A stretch of 64,000 nucleotides of DNA from DATAAP01 sp041690495 (GTDB taxonomy: Bacteria > Pseudomonadota > Alphaproteobacteria > CACIAM-22H2). Below are positions 1-8,548 of the stretch, piece by piece (the stretch's first letter is position 1; every line of letters begins with the position of its first letter). The position numbers and the translations under genes are program-made. Below the pieces are notes generated by a model. That model was not told the DNA's origin, did not search any database, and saw nothing but the letters and a program-made list of their open reading frames with translations. Location: assembly GCA_041690495.1 (NCBI GenBank), contig JAWLHE010000001.1, positions 372,001 through 436,000 on the forward strand, read 5' to 3'.

Positions 1-224
1 TCCTTCTGGCGCTCGATCAGCTCGGATTTGCGGGTCACGGGCAGGCGCGCGAGGGCGGCACGGCTTGTGACCGACACGGCGTCGACGCGGTCCAGGATCC
101 TGGCGAAGCCCGGCGCGCATTTCTGTGCGTTGGCGATCTGCTCGGGCAGGAGCTCGAACAGCCGGCGCTCGCGCTCGGCGGGATCGCGGGTCTCGAGCTC
201 GTCGAAAAAGTCGGAATCGGGCAT
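1..224 (-). CDS. Phenylacetate-CoA ligase-like protein, N-terminal part (cut by window edge)
   Basis: The reverse strand is open from an ATG at 224 to the window edge, giving 74 residues that begin MPDSDFFDELETRDPAERER and continue with the pattern EQIANAQKCAPGFARIL...LPVTRKSELIERQKE. This matches the N-terminal helical region of PaaK-like AMP-forming ligases, which join CoA to aryl or acyl acids in the cytoplasm; the catalytic domain lies outside the window. It is the last visible gene of the minus-strand Liv transporter operon, 73 bp after livF. PaaK-like genes commonly end this type of operon, so the transporter may serve an aromatic or other carboxylic acid. The family call rests on a short N-terminus and on context. 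Confidence 0.7.
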   Translation of the reverse strand, partial: MPDSDFFDELETRDPAERERRLFELLPEQIANAQKCAPGFARILDRVDAVSVTSRAALARLPVTRKSELIERQK

Positions 225-249
225 TGTCGCTCTTCTTGACCGGAAAACA

Positions 250-275
250 CTGGGGCGGGTGTAAACCCGCCCCAG
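250..275. repeat. GC-rich palindromic repeat (copy 1)
   Basis: Perfect inverted repeat with 11-bp arms (CTGGGGCGGGT / ACCCGCCCCAG) and a 4-base loop, between livF and the PaaK-like gene. It belongs to the same dispersed family as the palindromes at 1155, 11883 and 20484. It has no U-tract, so it is not a convincing intrinsic terminator. Confidence 0.75.
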
Positions 276-297
276 CGGAAAATCTACCGGGTGGTAG

Positions 298-1140
298 CTA
301 GGCGAGCCAGCGTTTGCGGCGCTTGTAGTGCTTGACCTCGCGATAGCTCTTGCGGCCGCTCGCGGAGAGGCCGAGGTAGAATTCCTTGACGTCCTCGTTC
401 TGGCGCAGCTCCTCGGCGCTGCCGTCGAGCACGACACGGCCGTTCTCGAGGATGTAACCGTAATGGGCGAAGCGCAGCGCCATGTTGGTGTTCTGTTCGG
501 CGAGCAGGATGCTGACCTTCTGCTCGGCGTTGAGCTTGACGACGATCTCGAAGATCTCCTCGACCAGCTGCGGGGCGAGGCCCATCGACGGCTCGTCGAG
601 CAGGACCATGTTCGGCCGCGACATCAGCGCACGGCCGATCGCGGTCATCTGCTGCTCGCCACCCGAGGTGTAGCCGGCGATCGACTTGCGCCGCTCCTTG
701 AGGCGCGGGAAATAGGAATAGACGAGCTCGAGGTCGCGCAGCACGTCGGCCTTGCTGTCCCGGCGCGTGAAGGCGCCGGTCATGAGGTTCTCCTCGACGG
801 TCAGGTGCGCGAAGCAGTGGCGGCCCTCCATCACCTGGATCACGCCTTTCTGCACGACCTCGGAAGGCGTGAGCCGGTCGATGCGCTCGCCGCGGAATTC
901 GATTGCGCCCTTCGTCACATCGCCGCGCTCGGCGCGCAGCAGATTGGATATGGCCTTGAGCGTGGTCGTCTTGCCGGCGCCGTTGGCCCCCAGCAGCGCC
1001 ACGATGCCGCCCTCCGGCACGTCGAGGCTGACACCCTTCAGGACCAGGATGACATGATTGTAGATGACTTCGATATTGTTGACGCGCAGCAGCGCCGTCG
1101 CCTCTTGCGGCGCGATAATCGTGGATGCCGGTTGGGCCAT
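298..1140 (-). CDS. livF: Liv-type ABC transporter ATP-binding protein (LivF family)
   Basis: ATPase that powers uptake by a hydrophobic amino acid/aromatic acid (HAAT-type) ABC importer at the inner membrane. Visible motifs are Walker A GANGAGKTTT (about residues 51-60), signature SGGEQQM and Walker B MVLLDEPSMG, followed by the D-loop and the switch His region. At 280 residues it is longer than classical LivF (about 235): it has an N-terminal extension and a basic C-terminal tail rich in Lys/Arg (KHYKRRKRWLA). Such a tail is, from memory, usual in LivF copies linked to PaaK-like ligases. It lies downstream of the binding protein at 1226-2551 and upstream of the PaaK-like gene. The substrate cannot be read from the sequence. 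Confidence 0.93.
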   Translation of the reverse strand: MAQPASTIIAPQEATALLRVNNIEVIYNHVILVLKGVSLDVPEGGIVALLGANGAGKTTTLKAISNLLRAERGDVTKGAIEFRGERIDRLTPSEVVQKGVIQVMEGRHCFAHLTVEENLMTGAFTRRDSKADVLRDLELVYSYFPRLKERRKSIAGYTSGGEQQMTAIGRALMSRPNMVLLDEPSMGLAPQLVEEIFEIVVKLNAEQKVSILLAEQNTNMALRFAHYGYILENGRVVLDGSAEELRQNEDVKEFYLGLSASGRKSYREVKHYKRRKRWLA

Positions 1141-1154
1141 GTCTTTCCCGTCAA

Positions 1155-1208
1155 GTGGGCGGGGGCGGGCCTATCCTTCGCCAAGGCTCGGGATAAGCCC
1201 GCCCCCAC
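1155..1208. repeat. GC-rich palindromic repeat (copy 2)
   Basis: Inverted repeat between livK and livF. The arm GGGGGCGGGCCTATCC (ending at 1176) pairs with GGATAAGCCCGCCCCC (from 1191) with one mismatch, around a 14-base loop. The core resembles the other GGGGCGGG/CCCGCCCC palindromes of the window. It may act as an RNA processing or attenuation element within the operon; that role is inferred. Confidence 0.7.
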
Positions 1209-1225
1209 GCAGACGATCCGCGCGC

Positions 1226-2551
1226 TCAGCTCTCCTTCGAGCAGTCGCGCGGGGTGATGTTCTTCTGCTCGCCATAGGCCTTCGCTGCCGCGTCGACCTT
1301 CGGACGGAGATACTTGTAGTCCGCCTCGATCCAGTCGGAGGTGAACTTCCAGTTCTTGCCGTCCCACTGCTGGATACGCGCCTTGTGCGATCCCGAATGA
1401 TCCATGCAGCTCACGGCGAGCGGCGAGATCAGGCCTTCGAAGCCCAGCTCCTTCAGCCGTTCGGCCGAGATCTTCAGGTTCTCGAAGCCCCAGCGGATCT
1501 GCTCGCCGGTCATGGGCTTCTTGCCGAACTTGCCCTGGGCCGCGCGGATCGCCTCGACCAGCAGCATGCCATCGATCAGACCGCGGTTGTACAGGACGTA
1601 CCCGACCTCTTCCCGCTTCGCGGTGCCCTTGTTCTTGTCGTAGACGTTCTTGAAGACCTCCTGGTGCACCTTGAAGTTGGCGCCCGCGGGATGCAGCGCC
1701 AGCGCGTTGTAGCCCTTCGCCTGGTCGCCGGCCGGCTGCACGTCGGGCTCCGCGCCCGACCACCACACGCCGTACATCTTGTCGCGCGGATAGTTGACCG
1801 CGGCGGCTTCCTTGATCGCCGTCGAGTTCATCACGCCCCAGCCCCAGAGGAGGACGTAGTCCGGACGGCTCTGCCGGATCTGCAGCCAGGTCGATTTCTG
1901 CTCGACGCCGGGATGGGTGACCGGCATCGCGTCGAACTTGAAGCCGTACTTCTTCGAGTGGTCCTCGAGGACCGTGATCGGCTCCTTGCCGTAGGGCGAG
2001 TCATGATAGACGAGGGCGATCTTCTTGCCCTTGAGCTTGTCGGCCCCGCCGACCTTCTGGGCGATGTGCTGGATCAGGATGTCGGCGGCGTCCCAATAGG
2101 TGCCGAGCATCGGGAAGTTCCAGCCGAAGACGCGCCCGTCGACCGACTCCGAGCGGCCGTAGCCCTGCGTCAGTAGCGGGATCTTGTCACCCGGCGCCTT
2201 CTCTGTCAGCGCGAAGGTGATGCCGGTCGAGAGCGGGGAGAATGCAGCGGCGCCGGTCGGCCCCTTGCCTTTGAGACGCTCATAGCATTCGACGCCGCGG
2301 TCGGTGGCGTAGCCGGTCTCGCATTCCTCGTAGACGAGCTTCACGCCGTTGATGCCGCCATCGCGCTCGTTGATAAGCGTGACGTAGTCGGCCCGCCCGT
2401 TGGCGAACGGGATGCCGTTCGGCGCATACGCGCCGGTGCGGTAGACCAGCGCCGGGACGAACTGCTCGTTCTGGGCCAGCGCAGACGTGGCGAGCGGCAC
2501 CGTCATGGCTGCCGCGCCGAACAGACTCAGAGCTATTCGAGATAAACGCAT
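1226..2551 (-). CDS. Liv-type ABC transporter periplasmic substrate-binding protein
   Basis: Captures the substrate in the periplasm and hands it to the permease pair. The 441-residue protein begins with a Sec signal peptide (basic MRLSR, hydrophobic core, cleavage probably after ALAQ near residue 27). The mature part is a Peripla_BP_6/LivK-like fold with phrases such as VTLINERDGGINGVKLVYEE and GKKIALVYHDSPYG. It is longer than LivJ/LivK (about 370), as is usual for the binding proteins of PaaK/FadD-linked operons. It follows livM after a 190-bp gap, the largest in the operon, which could carry an internal promoter or processing site. The ligand is unknown; a carboxylic acid is suggested only by the flanking CoA ligases. 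Confidence 0.9.
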   Translation of the reverse strand: MRLSRIALSLFGAAAMTVPLATSALAQNEQFVPALVYRTGAYAPNGIPFANGRADYVTLINERDGGINGVKLVYEECETGYATDRGVECYERLKGKGPTGAAAFSPLSTGITFALTEKAPGDKIPLLTQGYGRSESVDGRVFGWNFPMLGTYWDAADILIQHIAQKVGGADKLKGKKIALVYHDSPYGKEPITVLEDHSKKYGFKFDAMPVTHPGVEQKSTWLQIRQSRPDYVLLWGWGVMNSTAIKEAAAVNYPRDKMYGVWWSGAEPDVQPAGDQAKGYNALALHPAGANFKVHQEVFKNVYDKNKGTAKREEVGYVLYNRGLIDGMLLVEAIRAAQGKFGKKPMTGEQIRWGFENLKISAERLKELGFEGLISPLAVSCMDHSGSHKARIQQWDGKNWKFTSDWIEADYKYLRPKVDAAAKAYGEQKNITPRDCSKES

Positions 2552-2741
2552 TCAGAAACCTCCCTAATTGCCGCCCGTCGTCGCGGACCGGCTTGTGGAC
2601 AAAGCGTACAACATCCCCTGCGGCTGCAAAATCCCCAATCCCGGGCGGAGATCGTTTCGTATTGCCCCGCTGCGATGGCGTAGGGCCGGTTGCAGGCCGA
2701 TAAGGGGCTGGAATAGCTCGATCATCGACCCTCACGCCGGC

Positions 2742-3800
2742 TCAGTGCGGAAACGGCCACAGCCGCAGCTTCTCCTTGCCGACCTGCCACAGGCGGGCGA
2801 GCCCGTGCGGCTCGGCGATCAGGAAGAAGATGATCAGCGCGCCGAAGATCATGAACTCGAGATGGCTTGCCAGCGCGGTCGAGATGGGCACGCCGAGCGC
2901 CGCCGGCACCTGGTTCAGCAGGATCGGCAGGACCGAGATGAACGCCGCGCCCAGGAAGCAGCCGAGGATCGAGCCGAGCCCGCCGATGATGACCATGAAC
3001 AGGACCTGGAAGGAGCGGTTGATGTCGAAGGTCAGCGGCTCCCACGAGCCGAGATGCACGAACGCCCACAACGCGCCGGCGACGCCGCAGTAGAACGAGC
3101 TGACCGCGAAGGCGAGCAGCTTGGTGCGCAGCAGCGGGATGCCGATGATCTCCGCGGCGATGTCCATGTCGCGCACCGCCATCCAGGCGCGGCCGACCCG
3201 CCCGCGCACGAGATTCTTGGCGACCAGCGCCATGACCACGACGATCGCGAGCGCCAGGATGTACCGTTCCGCCGCAGTCGTGATCTTGAGGCCGAAAATG
3301 ACGAGGTCGCCAACCGTCGCCGACGGCTGGTAATTGCTGAACCACGGGATGCGGATGAACATCCAGTCGACGAAGAACTGCGCTGCGAGCGTCGCCACCG
3401 CAAGATAGAACCCCTTGATGCGCAGCGACGGGATGCCGAAAAGGACGCCGAACAGCGCCGCGATCCCGCCGGCCAGGGCGAACGCCACCAGCAGGTTCAG
3501 GGACGGGAAATACGTGACGATCTTGAAGGCGGCATAGGCTCCCACCGCCATGAACGCGCCCGTGCCCAGGGAGAGCTGGCCGCAATAGCCGACCAGCAGA
3601 TTCAGGCCGAGCGCCGCCAGGGCGAGAATGAGAAACGGAATCAGGATCGCCGTGTAGAGATATTCGGTCGCCACCAGCGGCACGCCGATGAAGGCGATCG
3701 CCAGGATCAGCCACAGCCCGATCCGGTCCTGCAGGATCGGGAAGATCGCCTGGTCGGCGGCGTATGTCGTCTTGAATTGCCCGGTTTCGCGATAGAGCAT
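2742..3800 (-). CDS. livM: Liv-type ABC transporter permease (LivM family)
   Basis: Inner-membrane channel subunit, 352 residues, with about nine hydrophobic segments. It carries the LivM hallmark GLNLLVGYCGQLSLGTGAFMAVGAYAA (around residues 64-90) and the cytoplasmic EAA-like loop around residue 240 (GGVAGALWAF...). A hydrophilic N-terminal extension of about 30 residues (MLYRETGQFKTTYAADQAIF) precedes the first membrane segment, as seen in other LivM proteins of this subgroup. It starts 19 bp after livH and pairs with it to form the translocation pore. Confidence 0.92.
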   Translation of the reverse strand: MLYRETGQFKTTYAADQAIFPILQDRIGLWLILAIAFIGVPLVATEYLYTAILIPFLILALAALGLNLLVGYCGQLSLGTGAFMAVGAYAAFKIVTYFPSLNLLVAFALAGGIAALFGVLFGIPSLRIKGFYLAVATLAAQFFVDWMFIRIPWFSNYQPSATVGDLVIFGLKITTAAERYILALAIVVVMALVAKNLVRGRVGRAWMAVRDMDIAAEIIGIPLLRTKLLAFAVSSFYCGVAGALWAFVHLGSWEPLTFDINRSFQVLFMVIIGGLGSILGCFLGAAFISVLPILLNQVPAALGVPISTALASHLEFMIFGALIIFFLIAEPHGLARLWQVGKEKLRLWPFPH

Positions 3801-3819
3801 GCGCGCTGCGACCCTTCCC

Positions 3820-4752
3820 CTAGACGCGCTCGATGATCTTCTCGCCGAACAGGCCCTGCGGCCGGAACAGCAGGAAGACGAGCGCCAGCATGTAGGCGAA
3901 CCAGTTCTCGATGCCGCCGCCGAGCACCGGGCCGAGATAGACTTCCGAGATCTTCTCGCCGGTGCCGATGATCAGCCCGCCGATGATCGCCCCCGGCACC
4001 GAGGTGAAGCCGCCGAGGATCAGCACGGGGAGGGCCTTGAGCGCGACCAGCGCGATCGAGAACTGCACGCCGAGCTTGGCGCCCCAGACCATTCCCGCGA
4101 CCAGCGCGACGATGCCGGCGACCGACCACACGATCAGCCAGATGTAGTTGAGCGGCACGCCGATCGACTGGGCGGCCTGGTGGTCGTCGGCGACGGCGCG
4201 CAGCGCGAGGCCCGTCTTGGTCTTCTGGAAGAACAGCGCCAGGACGACGACCAGCGCGCCGGCCACGACGGCGGCAAAGATGTCCAGCTTGTTGACCAGG
4301 ACCCCGCCCTCGAAGACGGACTCGAGGATGAACAGGCCGTCCTTCGGCACGCCGAGTTCGAGCGTGTAGATGTCGCTGCCCCAGACCGTCTGGCCGAAGC
4401 CGTCGAGGAAGAAGGCGATGCCGAGCGTCGCCATGAACAGGATGATGCCTTCCTGGTTGACCAGCGGCCGCAGCACGAAGCGTTCGATGACCCAGCCCAG
4501 CGCCACCATGATCGCGCAGGTCAGCAGGAAGGCGGCCCAGAACGGCATCACCTCCATCATGCGTACCAGCGACAGCGCGGCGAAAAGCACCATGGCGCCC
4601 TGGGCGAAGTTGAAGACGCCCGATGCCTTGAAGATCAGCACGAAGCCGAGCGCGATGAGGGAATACAGGACGCCGGCCATCAGGCCGCCGAGCACGACTT
4701 CGAGGAAGAAGCCGGGATTCGAGTAGATGTCGCTCAGGATCTGCGCGAGCAT
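3820..4752 (-). CDS. livH: Liv-type ABC transporter permease (LivH family)
   Basis: Inner-membrane permease of 310 residues, the usual length of LivH. It contains LMAGVLYSLIALGFVLIFKASGVFNFAQGAM near the N-terminus, the signature start of the BPD_transp_2 family, and GGFTSVPGAIIGGLIIG near residue 255, the typical C-terminal coupling region. It is located between livG (9 bp upstream) and livM (19 bp downstream) on the minus strand, so it is presumably co-transcribed and forms the heterodimeric pore with LivM. Confidence 0.93.
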   Translation of the reverse strand: MLAQILSDIYSNPGFFLEVVLGGLMAGVLYSLIALGFVLIFKASGVFNFAQGAMVLFAALSLVRMMEVMPFWAAFLLTCAIMVALGWVIERFVLRPLVNQEGIILFMATLGIAFFLDGFGQTVWGSDIYTLELGVPKDGLFILESVFEGGVLVNKLDIFAAVVAGALVVVLALFFQKTKTGLALRAVADDHQAAQSIGVPLNYIWLIVWSVAGIVALVAGMVWGAKLGVQFSIALVALKALPVLILGGFTSVPGAIIGGLIIGTGEKISEVYLGPVLGGGIENWFAYMLALVFLLFRPQGLFGEKIIERV

Positions 4753-4761
4753 GCCGGGCCC

Positions 4762-5586
4762 TCAGTGCGGGACGCCGAGATAGGCGTCGATGACCTTCTG
4801 GTCGACGCGGACTTCGTCGGGAAGGCCGTCGGCGATCTTTCGGCCGTATTCGAGCACGACCACACGGTCGGAAATGTCCATCACCACCCCCATGTCGTGC
4901 TCGATCAGCACGATGGTCGTGCCGAACTCGTCGTTGACGTCGAGGATGAAGCGGCACATGTCCTCTTTCTCCTCCACGTTCATGCCGGCCATCGGCTCGT
5001 CGAGCAGCAGCAGGTCGGGCTCCGCGGCCAGCGCGCGGCCGAGCTCGACGCGCTTCTGCAGCCCGTAGGGCAGCCGGCCGACCTGCGTCTTGCGGATCGC
5101 CTGGATCTCGAGGAAGTCGATGATGCGCTCGACGAATTCGCGATGCTCGATCTCCTCCTTCTGCGCCGGCCCCCAGTAGAGCGCCTGCGCAAGGAAGCCC
5201 GTCTTCATCTTGAGCAGCCGCCCGGTCATGATGTTGTCGAGCGTCGACATGCCCTTGAACAACGCGATGTTCTGGAAGGTGCGGGCGATGCCCTGGGCGG
5301 CCGCCTCGTGCGGACGCATCTGCCGCCGCGTCATGCCCTTGAAGGTGATCGTGCCTTCCTGCGGGTGGTAGAAGCCGTTGATGCAGTTCAGCATCGACGA
5401 CTTGCCGGCCCCGTTGGGGCCGATGATGGCGCGGACCTCGCCCTTGCGGATGTCGAACGACACGCCGGTCAGCGCCTTCACCCCGCCGAAAGCGAGGCTG
5501 ATGTTGTCGACTTTGAGCAGCACGTCGCCGATGACGCGGCCGGCCGCGTGCGTGGGCACCGAGAGGGCGGTCATCGAGATGGACAC
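4762..5586 (-). CDS. livG: Liv-type ABC transporter ATP-binding protein (LivG family)
   Basis: Second ATPase of the importer, 274 residues. Walker A is GPNGAGKSS (about residue 56). The family loop ARTFQNIALFKGMSTLDNIM follows, and the Walker B region reads LLLLDEPMAGMN, with EHDMGVVMDISDRVVVLEYG at the switch. The signature motif region reads LPYGLQKRVELGRALA, a variant in place of LSGGQ that is common in LivG proteins. It begins 16 bp after the acyl-CoA synthetase gene and is followed by livH. Confidence 0.93.
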   Translation of the reverse strand: MSISMTALSVPTHAAGRVIGDVLLKVDNISLAFGGVKALTGVSFDIRKGEVRAIIGPNGAGKSSMLNCINGFYHPQEGTITFKGMTRRQMRPHEAAAQGIARTFQNIALFKGMSTLDNIMTGRLLKMKTGFLAQALYWGPAQKEEIEHREFVERIIDFLEIQAIRKTQVGRLPYGLQKRVELGRALAAEPDLLLLDEPMAGMNVEEKEDMCRFILDVNDEFGTTIVLIEHDMGVVMDISDRVVVLEYGRKIADGLPDEVRVDQKVIDAYLGVPH

Positions 5587-5602
5587 GGAATAATTCGCAA
5601 GC

Positions 5603-7606
5603 TCAGCTCGCTTTCTTGAGCGGGGCCGGCGCGGGCATGCTGCGCGCGGCCTCGCGGACCTCGAGATCGGCCTTGATGAGGCCCTTGCGGCCGTCCTCGA
5701 AGGTCACGGTCGTCTCGATATGCGCGCGGTCGACGTTGCTGAACAACGCCTCGATCAGCGGCTCGTAGCGGTCGGCGATGAAGCGCCGGCGGACCTTGCG
5801 CGTGCGCGTCAGCTCGCCGTCGTCGGCGTCGAGCTCCTTGTGCAGGATCAGGAAGCGCTTGATCTGCGATCCCGCGAGCTTCGGGTCGGCGGCGAGGTCG
5901 CGGTTGACCTGCTCGACGCAGCCCTGGACGAGGTCGTAGATCTCCTCCTTCGCCGCAAGCTCCTGGTAGCTGGCATAGGGCAGGCCGTGGCGCTCGGCCC
6001 AGTTGCCGGTCGCCGCGAGATCGATGTTGATGAACACCGCCACATGGTCGCGGCCGTCGCCGAACGCGACAGCCTCCTTCACGTAAGAGAAGAACTTCAG
6101 CTTGTTCTCGATGTATTTCGGCGCGAACAGCGTGCCGTCGGTCAGCCGCCCGACGTCCTTGGCGCGGTCGATGATCTTGAGATGCCCGTCGTTGTCGAAG
6201 AAGCCGGCGTCACCGGTATGGACCCAGCCGTCAGGCGTCTTGGTTTCGGCCGTGGCGGCGTCGTTCTTGTAGTAGGTGAGGAACACGCCCGGGCTCTTGA
6301 CCAGCACCTCGCCGTTGTCGGCGATCTTGATTTCCACCTCCGGCGCCGCGACGCCGACCGTATCGGCCTTGATCTGGCCATCGGGCTGCATGCAGATGAA
6401 CACGCTGGTCTCGGTCATGCCGTAAAGCTGTTTCAGGTTCAGCCCCAGCGAACGGTAGAAGTCGAAGATGTCGGGGCCGATCGCCTCGCCGGCGGTGTAG
6501 CCCAGCCGCATGCGCGACAGGCCGAGCGTGTTCTTGAGCGGCCCGTAGACCAGGACCTCGCCGATCGCATAGAGCGCGCGGTCGAGCGGCGAGACCTTCT
6601 TGCCGTCGAGAATGGCGATGCCGACGCGCTTCGCCAATTTCATGAAGTAGTTGTACATGGCGCGCTTGATGGCGCTGGCGTCCTCCATCCGGATCGACAC
6701 GGTCGTCAGGATGTTCTCGAAGATGCGCGGCGGCGCGAAGAAGAAGGTCGGGCCGATCTCGCGCAGGTCGTTGAGCACGGTGGCGCCGCTCTCGGGGCAC
6801 GACACGCAGAAGCCGGCTACGTAGCACTGCGCATAGGAGAAGATGTGATCGCCGACCCACGCCATCGGCAGATAGGCGAGGATCTCGTCCTTCTCGGTCA
6901 GCCTGTCGAAGGCGATCGCGTTGCGCGCGGAGATGATGCAGTTGTCGTAGGTCAGCATCACGCCCTTCGGCTGCCCCGTGGTCCCCGAGGTATAGGCCAT
7001 CACCGACACGTCGCTGCCTTTGCCCTTGGCGATTTCCGCGTCGAGGAAGCCGGGATTCGCCTGGTCGAAACTGCGGCCGCGCGCCTCGAGATCGGCGAGA
7101 CTCATCAATCCAGGCTGGACATAGTGCCGCATGCCGCGCGGATCCTTGTAGACGATGGTCGTCAATCGCGGGCAGCGGTCCCGGATGCCGAGCAGCTTGT
7201 CGACCTGTTCCTGGTCCTCCGCAACCGCAAGGCGTGCCTCGGCGTGATCGATGACGAAAGCCATCTCGTCCGCGGCGGCGTCCTGGTAGACGGGCACTGG
7301 AATGGCGCCCAGGCACTGCGCCGCGCACATCGACCAATAAAGCTGCGGCCGATTGTCGCCGACGATGACGAGCTTGTCGCCGCGCTGAACGCCAATCTGG
7401 GCGAGTCCGGCGGCCAGGGCGCGCACGGATTCGTAAGTCTGCGCCCAGGTCCATGCTTGCCAGATGCCGTAATCCTTCTCGCGAATGGCCGGGCGGGTGC
7501 CGCGCGCCTTCGCGTTGTGCATCAGCAGTTTCGGAAAAGTGTCGGCGCCGGCGGCCGGTCCGTTAACGGCGGACTCGGCCCCAGGGCGATTCGCTGACAA
7601 GCTCAC
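5603..7606 (-). CDS. AMP-forming long-chain acyl-CoA synthetase-like protein
   Basis: Activates a carboxylic acid to its CoA thioester through an acyl-adenylate in the cytoplasm. The 667-residue length and internal layout match the large FAA1/FadD15-like branch. It has the P-loop YTSGTTGQPKGVMLTYDN (about residues 208-225), YGMTETSVF, and TGDAGFFDNDGHLKIIDRAKD at the hinge. The start is GTG at 7606, preceded by GGGAGAC at a good distance. It heads the minus-strand operon, which suggests that the transported acid is activated on entry, as in operons for fatty or aromatic acids. Specificity cannot be told from sequence. Confidence 0.9.
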   Translation of the reverse strand: MSLSANRPGAESAVNGPAAGADTFPKLLMHNAKARGTRPAIREKDYGIWQAWTWAQTYESVRALAAGLAQIGVQRGDKLVIVGDNRPQLYWSMCAAQCLGAIPVPVYQDAAADEMAFVIDHAEARLAVAEDQEQVDKLLGIRDRCPRLTTIVYKDPRGMRHYVQPGLMSLADLEARGRSFDQANPGFLDAEIAKGKGSDVSVMAYTSGTTGQPKGVMLTYDNCIISARNAIAFDRLTEKDEILAYLPMAWVGDHIFSYAQCYVAGFCVSCPESGATVLNDLREIGPTFFFAPPRIFENILTTVSIRMEDASAIKRAMYNYFMKLAKRVGIAILDGKKVSPLDRALYAIGEVLVYGPLKNTLGLSRMRLGYTAGEAIGPDIFDFYRSLGLNLKQLYGMTETSVFICMQPDGQIKADTVGVAAPEVEIKIADNGEVLVKSPGVFLTYYKNDAATAETKTPDGWVHTGDAGFFDNDGHLKIIDRAKDVGRLTDGTLFAPKYIENKLKFFSYVKEAVAFGDGRDHVAVFINIDLAATGNWAERHGLPYASYQELAAKEEIYDLVQGCVEQVNRDLAADPKLAGSQIKRFLILHKELDADDGELTRTRKVRRRFIADRYEPLIEALFSNVDRAHIETTVTFEDGRKGLIKADLEVREAARSMPAPAPLKKAS

Positions 7607-7692
7607 CCGACGTCTCCCAAGTCATTTCCCTGCATCCTTTTGATTATCGTTCTTGATCCGCAGGCATTTTTTTTGTGCGCCTGTCCGGATAA

Positions 7693-7706
7693 GGGCTAGC
7701 TAGCCC
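7693..7706. promoter_or_regulatory. 14-bp perfect palindrome upstream of the transporter operon
   Basis: GGGCTAGCTAGCCC lies about 90 bp upstream of the GTG start of the acyl-CoA synthetase gene, within the only sizeable leader of that operon. Position and symmetry fit a repressor or activator binding site. No regulator gene is adjacent, so this is a guess from form only. Confidence 0.3.
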
Positions 7707-7780
7707 GAATACTGCAACATGGTCAAGCCGTTCGCGCAAACGGTAGCGAGTACAGACCTGCCGGACCGCCCGGGAGCCAT

Positions 7781-8545
7781 TTACGTTCCTGCCAGGCTCC
7801 GGACGAACCGGGCTATGGCGGCAAGCGTTGGCTCGGGCTGGTCGCGGTGAGGGGAATGCTTGCATGCCTCGAGCATGACGAGTTCGCAGGGCGCTTTCGC
7901 ATGGGCCTTGATCGACTCGCACTGCGCCGGCGTGCCGTACTCGTCGTCGAGGCCCTGGATGACCATCATTGGCGCCGTGATGTTCGGCACCAGCCCCTCG
8001 ATGTTCCAGCGCTTGAACGCGGGCAGGAGCCAGATATCGTTCCAACCCCGGAACGTGTGCTCGACATCGCGATGATAGCGGCCGAGCCGCGCCTTCATGT
8101 CAGTCGTCTTCCATACCTCCCTGATCGCGGCAATGCTATCGACGGTCAGGTCCTCGACGAAGACATGCGGCGCCATCAGGACCAGCCCGGACACCGGGTG
8201 GCCGCTGGCGGCATGGATGATCGCGATCGAAGCGCCGTCGCTGTGCCCGACCAGGATGGGCCGCTCGACGCCGAGCACGGCGAGCACTGCCGGCAGCACC
8301 TCGTTCGCCTCGCGGTGCATGTAGTCGACGCCGTTGGGTCCGGGCCGCGGGTCGGACTGGCCGTAGCCGCGCCGGCTGTAGGTGATGACCTCGCGGCTGG
8401 TCGCGCCGGCGACGCGCTGCGGAAAGTCGCGCCACATCGCGAGGCTGCCAAGCCCTTCATGCAGGATGACAACGGCCGCGCGGTCTTTCGCGCCGGCGAT
8501 CCGATCGTATTCCAGCTTTGCGCCGTCGATGTCGATGAAGGCCAA
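7781..8545 (-). CDS. Alpha/beta-fold hydrolase
   Basis: 254-residue cytoplasmic hydrolase. The nucleophile elbow is GHSDGAS (Ser at about residue 100), the oxyanion region is ILHEGLGSLAMW, and VIQGLDDEYGTPAQ plus a late His (EACKHSPHRDQPEP) complete the presumed Ser-Asp-His triad. It is the last gene of the benzoate-linked minus-strand operon, 3 bp after livF, so a thioesterase or ester-hydrolase role in benzoate or benzoyl-CoA metabolism is plausible. A role in hydrolysing misformed CoA esters is inference; the sequence gives only the fold. Confidence 0.85.
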   Translation of the reverse strand: MAFIDIDGAKLEYDRIAGAKDRAAVVILHEGLGSLAMWRDFPQRVAGATSREVITYSRRGYGQSDPRPGPNGVDYMHREANEVLPAVLAVLGVERPILVGHSDGASIAIIHAASGHPVSGLVLMAPHVFVEDLTVDSIAAIREVWKTTDMKARLGRYHRDVEHTFRGWNDIWLLPAFKRWNIEGLVPNITAPMMVIQGLDDEYGTPAQCESIKAHAKAPCELVMLEACKHSPHRDQPEPTLAAIARFVRSLAGT

Positions 8546-8548
8546 GGA

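Noticed and set aside
1064..2176. Long plus-strand reading frames opposite the transporter genes
   Set aside because: These are typical mirror frames of GC-rich genes; they lack recognisable domains and show His/Arg/Asp-rich nonsense composition.
7693..7706. GGGCTAGCTAGCCC as a mobile-element end
   Set aside because: No second copy, target duplication or transposase was found; a palindromic operator-like site is the more modest reading.
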